A stretch of 39,081 nucleotides of DNA from a virus, in the IMG/VR virus record IMGVR_UViG_3300008453_000559, positions 1 through 39,081 of that record; one strand, given 5' to 3'. Within the stretch, counting starts at the first letter, position 1. Each line of letters opens with the position of its first letter. Both the position numbers and the translations under genes were made by a program. Positions 1-9,769 of this stretch are shown one piece after another. Below the pieces are notes generated by a model. It was not told where the DNA came from and ran no database searches. It was given only the letters and a program-made list of their open reading frames with translations.

Positions 1-1596
1 AAAGCAATGGTTGCCAACTTTGTTGATGTTGCTGCACGTGACGTTGCCGAAGTACTAGCACCTCTTCCATCATTCAACTGCATTTCACGCAACAATGGTG
101 ATAGGGCTAAAAAGAACGCTGACACCAGAACACTTATAGCAAATAACTACATTCAAACATCACGTCTACAAACCCAAATGTACACAGGTGCAGACTGGTA
201 CGGCACTTATGGTTTCCTACCATTCATTGTTGAACCTAACGAAGAATCTGGTTTACCTTTCATACGTATTGAAAACCCAATGGGTTCATACCCAGAGTTT
301 GACAGATTTAAAAGACTTATTTCTTTCTCTAAGCGTTACATGAAAAGCGTTGGTGAACTCATTGCCGAGTTCCCAGAGTACCAAGGTGCAATTCTTGCAG
401 GAACTAACTCTGCAACAGTTGATTACAATGCACCAATCGAAATGATTCGATACGAAGACGCTGACCAAGTAGTTTTATTCTTACCAACTAAAGGTAACTT
501 TGTTCTACGCCAAACAGAAAACCCAATGGGTGAACTGATGGTACGTGTAGCAATTAAACCAGGTATTGATGATGAACCACGTGGACAGTTCGATGATGTT
601 CTATGGGTACAAATAGCACGTGCACGTTTTGCTTACCTTGCAATGGATGCTGCAGAAAAATCTGTTAACGCACCACTTGCTGTACCTAACGATGTACAAG
701 AATTCGCTTTCGGTCCAGATGCTGTTCTAAGAACTTCACAACCACAGAATATTCGTAAAGTTGGTATGGATTTACCACCAGGAGTATTCACACAATCCGA
801 AATATTACAACGCGAAATGCGTCTAGGTTCCAGATATCCTGAAGGACGTTCAGGTGTTCTAGATGCTTCCATAGTTACAGGTCAAGGTGTTCAAGCATTA
901 TTAGGTGCTTTCGATACACAAGTTAAAACAGGTCAACAAATACTTGCTGACACCTTTGAAGATGTATTAAGTCTTGCATTCAGAATTGATGAAACATTAT
1001 TCAATTTTGAAAAATCAATCTATGGTGAACGAAATGGTTCCCCTTATGAATTGACTTACATCCCTGGAAAAGATATCAACGGGGATAACAACATTCAAGT
1101 ACGTTACGGTCTAATGGCAGGACTTGACCCATCACGTGCTTTAATATTCTCACTACAAGCATTAGGTGCTGATTTAGTATCTAGAGATTTTGTAATGCGT
1201 GAACTGCCTTGGTCAATGAACGTTACAGGTGAACAACAACAGATTGATGTTCAACGTATGCGTGACAATTTGAACGCTGCAATGTCACAACTAGCACAAG
1301 CAATTCCACAAATGACTGCACAAGGTCAGGATGCTTCAGATTTAGCAATGAAAATGGCTGAGGTTATAAAAGAAAGACAAAAAGGTACAGCAATAGAGGA
1401 AGCAGTAAGTAAAATATTTGCCCCTGCTCCCGCTCCTGCACCTGCCCCAGCCCCACAATTTGCCCCTGGAGGAACCTCACCTGCTCCTGTTGAGCAACCC
1501 GTCCCCTCGGCTCCAGCAGCACCTTCAGGGGCTCCCCAGGAACAACAACAACAACCAATTGATTTAGCGTCAATCTTAACTCAAATACAAGGATAA
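1..1596 (+). CDS. Portal protein, C-terminal 531 codons (gene continues from 38935 across the junction)
   Basis: This frame is open from base 1. The window's last 147 bases start an ATG reading frame that enters here without a shift, giving a protein of about 580 residues, a usual portal size. The portal forms the dodecameric ring at the capsid vertex through which DNA passes. The call rests on place (terminase, one small gene, this gene, then scaffold and capsid), on length, and on the general look of actinophage portals; I see no short diagnostic motif. The last ~70 residues are low complexity: an alternating Pro-Ala stretch, then Pro/Ser/Ala and a Gln run, probably a disordered tail. Family assignment is from memory. 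Confidence 0.8.
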   Translation, partial: KAMVANFVDVAARDVAEVLAPLPSFNCISRNNGDRAKKNADTRTLIANNYIQTSRLQTQMYTGADWYGTYGFLPFIVEPNEESGLPFIRIENPMGSYPEFDRFKRLISFSKRYMKSVGELIAEFPEYQGAILAGTNSATVDYNAPIEMIRYEDADQVVLFLPTKGNFVLRQTENPMGELMVRVAIKPGIDDEPRGQFDDVLWVQIARARFAYLAMDAAEKSVNAPLAVPNDVQEFAFGPDAVLRTSQPQNIRKVGMDLPPGVFTQSEILQREMRLGSRYPEGRSGVLDASIVTGQGVQALLGAFDTQVKTGQQILADTFEDVLSLAFRIDETLFNFEKSIYGERNGSPYELTYIPGKDINGDNNIQVRYGLMAGLDPSRALIFSLQALGADLVSRDFVMRELPWSMNVTGEQQQIDVQRMRDNLNAAMSQLAQAIPQMTAQGQDASDLAMKMAEVIKERQKGTAIEEAVSKIFAPAPAPAPAPAPQFAPGGTSPAPVEQPVPSAPAAPSGAPQEQQQQPIDLASILTQIQG

Positions 1597-1599
1597 ACT

Positions 1600-2079
1600 A
1601 TGCCAAGAGGCGGATATCAAAAACCTACTAATGGTGCTGTAGTTTCACCACCAGGTGCATTATCTAAACGTAAAGCAGTTGAGAATAATGCGAAAGAAAA
1701 CATTCCTTCAGGTGGAGGATATGGTGAACGTAAAGCAATGCAACAACAGATGTCTGGTGCACCTATTGCAAAATCAGAACCTGTTAGAAATTTAAGCATT
1801 AACGTTTCTCCTACATCTACTGCTGGTAAAGAAAAACTTGGTTCTTTAACTGACCCAACTCAAAGACCAGAAGAAGCAATTACTAATGGTATGTCTTTTG
1901 GTGAAGGTTTAAGACCAACAGATATTGGTTTACCTATGGGTACTGGTCAACCAGATTCTGAGCAAAAACAAGACCTAATGAAGTTATCTTCATATCTTCC
2001 AATTTTTAGAAACGTTGCAAACATGGAAGGCACTCCTGCAACTTTTAGGACATTTACTAAACATTTAGAAAGTTTGTAA
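1600..2079 (+). CDS. Hypothetical protein, 159 aa, downstream of portal
   Basis: ATG three bases after the portal stop, so cotranscribed and probably translationally coupled. The first ~60 residues are basic and rich in Gly, Lys and Gln (MPRGGYQKP start); the rest is Pro/Thr/Gly-rich with no obvious domain, membrane helix or signal peptide. A similar slot in short-tailed phages holds small virion or assembly proteins, but I do not recognise this family and assign no function. Confidence 0.75.
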   Translation: MPRGGYQKPTNGAVVSPPGALSKRKAVENNAKENIPSGGGYGERKAMQQQMSGAPIAKSEPVRNLSINVSPTSTAGKEKLGSLTDPTQRPEEAITNGMSFGEGLRPTDIGLPMGTGQPDSEQKQDLMKLSSYLPIFRNVANMEGTPATFRTFTKHLESL

Positions 2080-2080
2080 A

Positions 2081-2245
2081 ATGGATACACCTCGTTGGGC
2101 TTTACAATTTTCTAAATATCTTGAAGCATTTCAAGAGGACTATAATTACGCTGGTGTTGCTTGGGGACTCGCACACATCAATGATTTAACAGATGAACAA
2201 CATGAAGAAGTACGTACACTTTTAACTAAAGAATATGGTCAATGA
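2081..2245 (+). CDS. Small hypothetical protein, 54 aa
   Basis: Starts ATG directly after the preceding stop and ends in TGA overlapping the next ATG (ATGA at 2242-2245), strong evidence for a real coupled gene. The protein (MDTPRWALQF start) is acidic and aromatic, predicted helical, with an HINDLTDEQHEEV segment. No recognised family; possibly a small accessory to the large virion protein that follows. Confidence 0.7.
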   Translation: MDTPRWALQFSKYLEAFQEDYNYAGVAWGLAHINDLTDEQHEEVRTLLTKEYGQ

Positions 2246-5200
2246 GTTTATTAAACGATTTTGGAAAGTCATTAACTGATGGTTTTGGCAATTTCCTTAG
2301 AGGCTATACTAACGTTGCCGAAAAAATTGGTAGAGGCGTTAGCACAGCAGGTCTTTTAACTGACGTTGATAATCCTGAATATAAAGATGGTATTCAATTA
2401 ACAGATATTCGAAAGACTTACGAAAAATCTAAAGACATTAGCCCAGGGCAAGCATTCCTTGCTGCTTCTGATTTACCTTCTCCTCTTACTGCTATCCGTG
2501 GTGCTGCCCAAATTCTTGGTGATAAAACACCAACAATGTTTAAAAAAGATTTCAACATCTATGATGAACAACAACGTAAGCAAGCATTTGAAACTGAAAT
2601 TGTTGGTAAATTAGCATCTGGTTCTGTTGACGCTGTTGTAACCTGGTTTGCTGACCCACTAGTTATTGGTGGTAAGGCTATCAAAGTAGCACGTGTTGGT
2701 GCTAAAGTTGGTAAGTTAGATATCCCAGGTTTAATTGAACAACGTTTACCTAAAACTGCAGAAGAAATCAGTAAGGCTGTAACCAAAGGTGGTTGGGACA
2801 GGTTCCTTGATGAAGTTGTCAGACCTGATATGGATGCCGCAGCGTTACTAAAAAATAAAACAGTAAGACGCTCATCCAATCCTGAACTTCTCGCTTCAGT
2901 TTTCGGTAACATTACAGATAAAGAAGTTGGCAAGACTGTATTAAAAGCAGTCCTTGGTGATGATGCTTCTGTTAAGTTGTTAGAAAAATCAGCAAACAAT
3001 GCTGATGTTGCTGCAGTTATTAAACGCCAACAACGTAAAATTGATAAATTACGTCCTGGTCGTGACATTAATGCTGAACTATTAAACTCACCTGATGAAC
3101 TAAATGCTCACCTTGGTGAATTCAAAGGTGTGTTAAAGAAAGATGAACTGTTTGCTCAAGCATTAGAATTAGCAAAACAGAATGTTTTCTCTTACTCAGG
3201 TGGTGCTACCAGATTTGGTGCAACTGAAAGTTTAAGAGCAGCGTTTGGTCGTTCTGCTGCACAGCAAAGAGGTCTTGGTTGGATTGCTGACGATTTCCAA
3301 TTAACACCATTTCATGGCATTATGCGTGTAATGACTTGGGGTGGTCGTCAACGCCCATCTGGTTGGATAACAACTAAAGGTATTAATTCTACTGGTTCTT
3401 CTGATGAACTTATTGCGTTCATGGACCAAGTTAAACCTTGGGCTAATAAGCCAGGACAGGAATTAAAACGTAGATTCATAAATAAATACGTTGCTGCAAA
3501 AACTGATGCTGAACGTGCACAGATTGCTGAACTTATTGAACGTAAAGCCTTAACAGATATTGTTATCGCTAAAGGATTCAATGAAACTTTAGATGCAAGA
3601 ACTAAATCTAAAATAATGAGAGATTTTACTGACGTTCCAGCAGATAAGTTAAATAACCTTGGTGATGTAATTTATCAAGAAACTGTTAGAAGACGTAATA
3701 GTACTTTAACAATGGCTAGAGAAAAAGGCTTCTTCTTTGACGAAGAGGGACGTAAAGTTTTTGTACCTTTTGTATCTTCCCAACTTCCTGATGCTTTACC
3801 AATGATTGATATCAGACTTTTTCAAAAGATTGCTGATGAGCATGGTAATTTAATCAAAAAGGGTTATGCATACACAACTGATGCATTGAACTCTGCTTAT
3901 ACTTTATTTGATTCATTCTGGAGACCAGCAACGCTTATGCGTTTAGGTTACCCACAACGTAACGTTGGTGAAGGTAGTCTTCGTGCTATGGCTTACATGA
4001 ATGGTTTCATGAACTATGCCAGACCAGTTGAAGGTATTTCTAACTTCACTAGAAACAGATTAGCCTCTGTTAAAAATAAATTAGATATGATTAACGCTGA
4101 TAAAGGTTTAGTTGTATCCAAGGCTGGACCTGGTGTTCCAAGAGTAATTGGTACCTGGCAAGAAATGATTGATGTTCAAAAAGGTGAAATACGTTTATTC
4201 CAAGCAGATAAAAGAGTTGCTTTGGCTGCACGTAAAGAAACCGTTAAAAGTTTAAACAAAGTAACTCAAAAGGCTGCTAAACAAAGATATAACGATAAAA
4301 TTAAAGAAATAGATAATCGTTTACAATTAATTGAATCATCAATTGCTAAAGCAGAACAGAACATTGATAACTATGTTAAATCTGCTGAACGTAAAGGTAT
4401 CAAAGGTAACCGTTATCGTTTAGGTCAAAAAGCAGTTGTTCATAATGGTATTAAATTCCAAGGTGCTTTCGAAGGCAACATTGGTGAATACGCTATGGAT
4501 GCTTCAAGTGCACAACGTAAAACATCTTTAGAACTATCTAACCCAATGGCTATTGGTGAAGAGTTCTCTCGTAAAAATTATGTTAATATGGGTGTTTCCC
4601 GTATTGCACCTAAAGACATCAATGGCAATTGGAATGAAAACTATTTTTCTGCTGTTGCTGATTCTGCAAGAGTGTACAAGAATGATGAAGCAGCACGTTT
4701 ACTTATGCGTTCTGTTAACCCAGAAAGTATAGTTGCTTCTATTGTTAGAGCAGCAAATAGAGGCAGACTTGATAACAATATTAAATTTATTGACAAGAAT
4801 GTTAATATTGAAAAACTTCGTAAAGATTTAATTGACTCTGGTGTTAACTGGAAAGATGCTGAAGAGGTAAGAGTTCATTTAGTTAAACTTGCTTTATATA
4901 TGAAGCAAGCATTTCCAGATGCTCAACTTAGACGTAAACTATCTGAAAAGACTGTTTCAACTGCAGAGATTAGAAAAGTTTTAGAAAATAGAACTGATTT
5001 AATCCCAATCAATGGTGGTTTATTAGCGGCAGAATCTCAAAAAAGATTCATGACTTCTTATAAGCAAACTGTTAATAAGATATTTAAATACATTGGTGCT
5101 TTACCTGAAGATACTTTAGTTCGTCACCCTTTCTACAATGCTGTGTATAATCGTGCAGTATCACAACAGGTAGACCAAGCAATTGCTCGTGGTGCTATTA

Positions 5201-6867
5201 AAACACAAGACGATTTCAATAAAGTTGCAGATATGTTTGTGGCGAATGCACATCGTGTTGCCATGAAAGAAACTAATAATACTTTATACACAATTCAAAG
5301 ATACTCAAACTTTGCTTCAGTATTTGCATTCTTTTCCCCATTTATCCAAGCACAATTAAATACTGTTAGAACTTGGGGAAGAATTGGTTTTGAAAATCCT
5401 CAAATAGTTGGTCGTGCTTTACAGATTTGGAATGCTCCTGAAAAAGCAGGGTTCCAAGAAACAGACCCTATTACTGGTGATAGTTATATTACTTTTCAAG
5501 CATCAAGAATATTACCTAAATGGTTTGAAGAAGTTGTAGGTAAAGATGCTGTTATGCGTTTCCCTAAACGTGGCTTTAACCTTGTGCTTGCTGGCGACCC
5601 TTGGTGGAACCCAGGTGCAGGTCCAATACTTCAAGTTGCTGTTTCACAAGTATTAAAGAACAATCCAGATATTAATTATGCTGCATCTGAAAAATTTGGT
5701 GTTCCAGTTCCTGCTAAAGAATTATTTGATTTAGTTTTACAGAATGGTCCTTCAACTGAACCAGGGTCTTGGGATTTAGTATTCCCAGCAACTCTTAAAC
5801 GTGTAATTGCTGGTACTAGAGGTCCTGCTTCTAAAGAATACGCAAATAGTTTAACTGATTTGTACGCTGTTGAAATGCAACGTTACAGAGATGGTAAACG
5901 TGAAACTGAACCTACTTTTGAAGAAATAAATAAAAGGACTAGTGCGTTTTATCTTCTTCGTTTCTTAACTAACGCTACTCTTCCAGTTATTCCACAATAT
6001 CGTTCAGAGTACGAATTTTATATTCAGGAATGGCGTAAAGAACAACAGACTGGTACTGATGCTCAGGGCAAAAGTGCACAAGAACGTTTCTACGAAAGAT
6101 ACCCAGAGTACTTTGTTCTAGCACTTTCTGGTACTAAGAATATTGCTGGTTCTGATGCAAGCCCAGAATCTGTTCGCCGTTTAAAGAAAAACAGTGAACT
6201 TGTAAGTGATGTTGCAGGTTATAGTCCTGAACTTGTTCAACTCATTAGCAATGATGGTGTTGAACGTGATTTTGACAAAGCATCATATGTTTGGCAATTA
6301 ACAACAGATATTATCCCTGGAAGTAACGATAAGTATCGTAAAAAACTTTCACCTGTTGATGCTATTAAACGTCAAGATGTGGTTTCTGGTTGGATTGAAT
6401 TTAATAAGTTCATGGATGGTTTTGATGCTGAACTTGAAAAAGCAGGTATTACTTCTTTGTCAAGTAATGCTGGTCAACCATATGCCGAGATTAAAAAAGG
6501 TTTCATTGCTGAACTGAGAGCCAATAATAAAAATTGGGCTAACGATTTTGATGTGTACGAAATGGGTGCCTGGAAAAATAACATTAAAGCAATTGATGCG
6601 ATTATTTCAGATGAAAAATTTATAAGAGAAAACGATTCAACTGCTTGGGCTTTGATGCGTGATTATATGGCTTCACGTGATGATTTAATTGCTGAGTTGA
6701 AGAATCGTGAAAGTTTTGGTGGAAGCAAAAGCATTACTGCTACTTCTAATAAAGCCTTATTAGAGGCATGGGAACAATATACTAGTGAACTTAAAAAACA
6801 AGATACTCAATTTTCATCTTGGTATAACAGGTTCTTAGAACAAGATAAACTGGAGTCTGTGGATTAA
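2242..6867 (+). CDS. Large virion-associated protein, 1541 aa (probable internal or ejected protein)
   Basis: The largest gene of the window, between portal and scaffold. Long-tailed phages have their largest gene (tape measure) after the capsid gene; none lies there here, so a short-tailed particle with a large internal or ejected protein is the best reading. Seen: a Gly/Asp-rich start, charged helical stretches, a coiled-coil-like Lys/Glu/Gln region at about residues 655-720, and an aromatic hydrophobic stretch near 1022-1045 (FAFFSPFIQAQ) that could touch membrane. I see no clear peptidase, lysozyme or ADP-ribosyltransferase motif. Start overlaps the previous stop; the stop overlaps the next ATG (TAATG). 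Role is inferred from position and size. Confidence 0.7.
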   Translation: MSLLNDFGKSLTDGFGNFLRGYTNVAEKIGRGVSTAGLLTDVDNPEYKDGIQLTDIRKTYEKSKDISPGQAFLAASDLPSPLTAIRGAAQILGDKTPTMFKKDFNIYDEQQRKQAFETEIVGKLASGSVDAVVTWFADPLVIGGKAIKVARVGAKVGKLDIPGLIEQRLPKTAEEISKAVTKGGWDRFLDEVVRPDMDAAALLKNKTVRRSSNPELLASVFGNITDKEVGKTVLKAVLGDDASVKLLEKSANNADVAAVIKRQQRKIDKLRPGRDINAELLNSPDELNAHLGEFKGVLKKDELFAQALELAKQNVFSYSGGATRFGATESLRAAFGRSAAQQRGLGWIADDFQLTPFHGIMRVMTWGGRQRPSGWITTKGINSTGSSDELIAFMDQVKPWANKPGQELKRRFINKYVAAKTDAERAQIAELIERKALTDIVIAKGFNETLDARTKSKIMRDFTDVPADKLNNLGDVIYQETVRRRNSTLTMAREKGFFFDEEGRKVFVPFVSSQLPDALPMIDIRLFQKIADEHGNLIKKGYAYTTDALNSAYTLFDSFWRPATLMRLGYPQRNVGEGSLRAMAYMNGFMNYARPVEGISNFTRNRLASVKNKLDMINADKGLVVSKAGPGVPRVIGTWQEMIDVQKGEIRLFQADKRVALAARKETVKSLNKVTQKAAKQRYNDKIKEIDNRLQLIESSIAKAEQNIDNYVKSAERKGIKGNRYRLGQKAVVHNGIKFQGAFEGNIGEYAMDASSAQRKTSLELSNPMAIGEEFSRKNYVNMGVSRIAPKDINGNWNENYFSAVADSARVYKNDEAARLLMRSVNPESIVASIVRAANRGRLDNNIKFIDKNVNIEKLRKDLIDSGVNWKDAEEVRVHLVKLALYMKQAFPDAQLRRKLSEKTVSTAEIRKVLENRTDLIPINGGLLAAESQKRFMTSYKQTVNKIFKYIGALPEDTLVRHPFYNAVYNRAVSQQVDQAIARGAIKTQDDFNKVADMFVANAHRVAMKETNNTLYTIQRYSNFASVFAFFSPFIQAQLNTVRTWGRIGFENPQIVGRALQIWNAPEKAGFQETDPITGDSYITFQASRILPKWFEEVVGKDAVMRFPKRGFNLVLAGDPWWNPGAGPILQVAVSQVLKNNPDINYAASEKFGVPVPAKELFDLVLQNGPSTEPGSWDLVFPATLKRVIAGTRGPASKEYANSLTDLYAVEMQRYRDGKRETEPTFEEINKRTSAFYLLRFLTNATLPVIPQYRSEYEFYIQEWRKEQQTGTDAQGKSAQERFYERYPEYFVLALSGTKNIAGSDASPESVRRLKKNSELVSDVAGYSPELVQLISNDGVERDFDKASYVWQLTTDIIPGSNDKYRKKLSPVDAIKRQDVVSGWIEFNKFMDGFDAELEKAGITSLSSNAGQPYAEIKKGFIAELRANNKNWANDFDVYEMGAWKNNIKAIDAIISDEKFIRENDSTAWALMRDYMASRDDLIAELKNRESFGGSKSITATSNKALLEAWEQYTSELKKQDTQFSSWYNRFLEQDKLESVD

Positions 6868-7958
6868 TGGTTGAAAATAATAATACTAATACTGGCGGCA
6901 CTGGTCAAAGTGGATTTAAAAGCAAATGGCTTAATCAAGCACAAAATATAAATCCAACTGTTAGTTCAGGTGGAACTAGAATAGTTGATGGCATGCCAAT
7001 GACTTTAGTTCAAGCCATGGATTATATTAATAAGGTTAGAATTAGTAATTATAGTGGTAAATATCAAACATTAAAACAAATGTCTGGATATACTGGTAAA
7101 AGTGACCAGGCTGCTATTGGTTATTGGAATAACTTTGTTAGAGATTTATTCAATTCTAATTCTCCTGATTTAAATACTTTTGCTGCTGAAAGAGCAACCC
7201 AAGGTGGTGGCACTTCTACTGCTGCTTACCCTTCTATTACTAGCGAAGAAAATGCTAGATTTGAATTTCAACAACTATTCAGAGACACACTTGGTCCTGC
7301 CGCAAGTTTTGCTGAAAAAGAATTTAGAGATTATTACAAGAAGTTAACTAATTTAGAAAAGACAAGACCAACTAGGCAAGTAACAACTACATCTAATGGT
7401 AGAACTGTTCAAACAACTATTAGTGGTGTTAGTGATTTAGAGAAACAACAACTCGCTTTAGGTTATGTAGCAAGGTATTTGAATGCTGGTGACCCTAAAG
7501 TTGTTGGTGGAACTATTGCTACTAATCAAGCAAATATTGCTAAGTTTGCAAGAGACCATGGTATTACTCTTCCTGATTCTGAGGTTAGAAAAAACGCAGT
7601 TGCTGCTATTACTGGTGGGACTGCTGCTTTGGATTCTATTTATGCAAAAATTAGAACAATGTCTAAAGTGTTGTACCCAGGTTTGGGTAACTTTATTGAC
7701 GCAGGTTTAAATGTTATTGATATTGCTAGTACCTATATTGCAGAAAAAGCAAATCTTTTAGAAATGAATCCTTCAACTTTGGATTTGAAAGACCCAGATA
7801 TTGTTCAAGCCATTAGTGGTCAATCTGCTGAAAACATTGGTGATTTTCGTAAGAGAATGAAAAGTAATCCTTTGTATGCAAAAACTAATAATGCTTTAAA
7901 TGAAGTTAACGCAATGATTTCACCTATTAAATCAGCAGCAACAAGGAGTAATGTTTAA
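6867..7958 (+). CDS. Hypothetical virion-region protein, 363 aa
   Basis: Start and stop both overlap neighbours (TAATG at each end), so it is part of the head operon. The N-terminus is Asn/Thr/Gly-rich (MVENNNTNTGG), followed by a long helical region with a Glu/Lys/Arg-rich part around 135-200. No membrane segment or enzyme motif. It probably belongs to the internal or head proteins along with its two neighbours; family unrecognised. Confidence 0.7.
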   Translation: MVENNNTNTGGTGQSGFKSKWLNQAQNINPTVSSGGTRIVDGMPMTLVQAMDYINKVRISNYSGKYQTLKQMSGYTGKSDQAAIGYWNNFVRDLFNSNSPDLNTFAAERATQGGGTSTAAYPSITSEENARFEFQQLFRDTLGPAASFAEKEFRDYYKKLTNLEKTRPTRQVTTTSNGRTVQTTISGVSDLEKQQLALGYVARYLNAGDPKVVGGTIATNQANIAKFARDHGITLPDSEVRKNAVAAITGGTAALDSIYAKIRTMSKVLYPGLGNFIDAGLNVIDIASTYIAEKANLLEMNPSTLDLKDPDIVQAISGQSAENIGDFRKRMKSNPLYAKTNNALNEVNAMISPIKSAATRSNV

Positions 7959-9127
7959 TGGCTAGACCACCAAAACCTTCTAAAACACAGCAAGCAGTTG
8001 CTGCCAATAAGGCTGCTCAACAACAACGTACTCAAAGAGTTGCTGAGACTACTCAAAAGATTCAACAGATACGGGCTCCTAAAACTCCAAAAACTCCAAA
8101 GGCTCCTCCTGTTATTCCCCCTGTTGTTGACCCTACTCAAACTCCAGAGTATCTAGCATTACTAGATTTATATGAAAAACAATCAGCATCAAATAATGCT
8201 GCAGCAGAACGAGCAGCAGCAACTGCACGCCAAAATCGTATTGATGCTTTTGAAGTTTTAAAAACTGAACTTACAAATTTAGGTTTACCTGAATTCGTAC
8301 CTATTATTCAAGGATATATTACACAAGATATTAGTCCTAGTGTTGCACCTACTCTTTTAGAGCAAACAGATGTTTATAAACAAAGATTCATAGGTAATGA
8401 AGCACGCCGTCAAAAAGGTTTACAGCAACTTGATATGGCTGGTTACTTAAATGCTGAAAGAGATTACAGACAATTATTGAAAGATAACGGTCTAGATGCT
8501 TTAGATAACAAAGATACTTACGCTGCACTTATTGGTGGAGATGTGTCTTTGAATGAAGCACAAGATAGAATTGTTAACGTATTCAATAAAATTGATAATG
8601 CAGATGCAACATTAAAACAAAACATTAATCAGTACTTTAATCAATATGGTGTTACTGACCCAACAATTCAAAAACAACAAGTTGCTTTAGCAATTCTTGG
8701 TGGTAACCAGGCTGCTAATACATTACAGAAAACATTACAGAAAGCACAATTACGTGCAGGTGCACAATTTGCTGGTGTTACTGTTGGTGAGGCAGCAATT
8801 GAAGAATTACAGAAACAAGCCGCAGCATCTGGTGTTACTGATGTTTACGGATTGGCTAAACAAGGATTTAGTACTCTTGCTGAAACTCAAGCAGAAACTG
8901 AAAGACTTACACAGATTTATGGTGCTCAACCTACAACGGTTTCTGAAACAGCAGTTCCTGCTGCAATAACACCTAAGACTGATGAAGAACTTAAACAAGA
9001 AGCCTTCTTTGGTTTAGCATCTCAAAGACGTAAGAAGTTACAAGAAAAAGAGAGAGCCGCCTTTAGTGGTGCAACTGGTATTTCTACAGTTTCTCTTACA
9101 CAGAAATCAACTGCTGGGCAGTTGTAA
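7958..9127 (+). CDS. Hypothetical helical protein with Lys/Pro-rich N-terminus, 389 aa
   Basis: Starts within the preceding stop (TAATG). The first ~65 residues are basic and disordered, with a repeated PKTPKTPKAPP stretch and a PPVVDPTQTPEYLALLDLYE linker that resembles the ends of internal virion proteins in other phages. The remainder is Gln/Ala/Asp-rich and helical. A structural or DNA-contacting internal protein is plausible; function unknown. A 124-base gap to the scaffold gene follows. Confidence 0.7.
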   Translation: MARPPKPSKTQQAVAANKAAQQQRTQRVAETTQKIQQIRAPKTPKTPKAPPVIPPVVDPTQTPEYLALLDLYEKQSASNNAAAERAAATARQNRIDAFEVLKTELTNLGLPEFVPIIQGYITQDISPSVAPTLLEQTDVYKQRFIGNEARRQKGLQQLDMAGYLNAERDYRQLLKDNGLDALDNKDTYAALIGGDVSLNEAQDRIVNVFNKIDNADATLKQNINQYFNQYGVTDPTIQKQQVALAILGGNQAANTLQKTLQKAQLRAGAQFAGVTVGEAAIEELQKQAAASGVTDVYGLAKQGFSTLAETQAETERLTQIYGAQPTTVSETAVPAAITPKTDEELKQEAFFGLASQRRKKLQEKERAAFSGATGISTVSLTQKSTAGQL

Positions 9128-9251
9128 ATAGACCCTCAGTAGGACCCACCAGCCCCTACGAGAGTATCAAGTCTGGTAGTAAGAGCCAATAACATTTCCC
9201 CGAATGTCGTTGAGGCTTACGAAAACTACAACAGATAGGGAGACCGTTGCG
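9128..9251 (+). other. Intergenic gap before scaffold and capsid genes
   Basis: The only gap above 100 bases inside the head block. The middle (9133-9170) is clearly more GC-rich than its surroundings, with runs such as GGACCCACC and CCCCTAC. I see no clean -35/-10 pair and no strong stem. It may hold a promoter or an RNA processing site raising capsid and scaffold output, but the sequence does not show which. Confidence 0.35.
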
Positions 9252-9743
9252 ATGAGCAACAATTATCAAGAAAACTGGCAAGATGACGAAGACTTCGATT
9301 TCGAAGAAACTGGTCGGCAACCAAGCGAAAGTGACTTATTAAAACAACTTCGTAAGGAGTTGAAGAATAAGACAAGAGCACTTACAGAACTAGAAACACA
9401 ACTAGGTTCCGTTAGAGCGTCACAACGCGAAGCCACAATCAAATCAGTCCTTGAAACCAAGGGCGTTAATCAAAAGATAGCAAAATTCATTCCTTCAGAT
9501 ATTGAAACTTCACCCGAAGTTATCAGTAATTGGATTGATGAAAATGCCGATGTCTTTGGATTAGCAGTTAATAAAGCAGATGAACCAAAAGTAGATTTAT
9601 CTACTCTTCGTTCAATTGACAATGTTACTGCGAACGCTCAAACACCATCTAATGCAGATGACATGTCATTAAGAATTCAGAACGCAAGTGAAGAAGAACT
9701 TATTGCCATGATTCACGCTGCTGGTGGTGGATACGGCTCATAA
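9252..9743 (+). CDS. Capsid scaffolding protein, 163 aa
   Basis: Directly upstream of the capsid gene. The N-terminus is acidic (MSNNYQENWQDDEDFDFEE), followed by a Lys/Glu/Leu coiled coil (about 30-60) and a region of the type K-G-V-N-Q-K-I-A-K-F-I-P with a later WIDENADVFG, the pattern seen in actinophage scaffolds. It guides procapsid assembly and leaves before or during packaging. I start at 9252 because AGGGAGA lies about 10 bases upstream; an in-frame ATG at 9204 would add 16 residues that look unlike a scaffold start. Confidence 0.8.
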   Translation: MSNNYQENWQDDEDFDFEETGRQPSESDLLKQLRKELKNKTRALTELETQLGSVRASQREATIKSVLETKGVNQKIAKFIPSDIETSPEVISNWIDENADVFGLAVNKADEPKVDLSTLRSIDNVTANAQTPSNADDMSLRIQNASEEELIAMIHAAGGGYGS

Positions 9744-9769
9744 AAACAATCAAATAAGGAAAAGGTAAA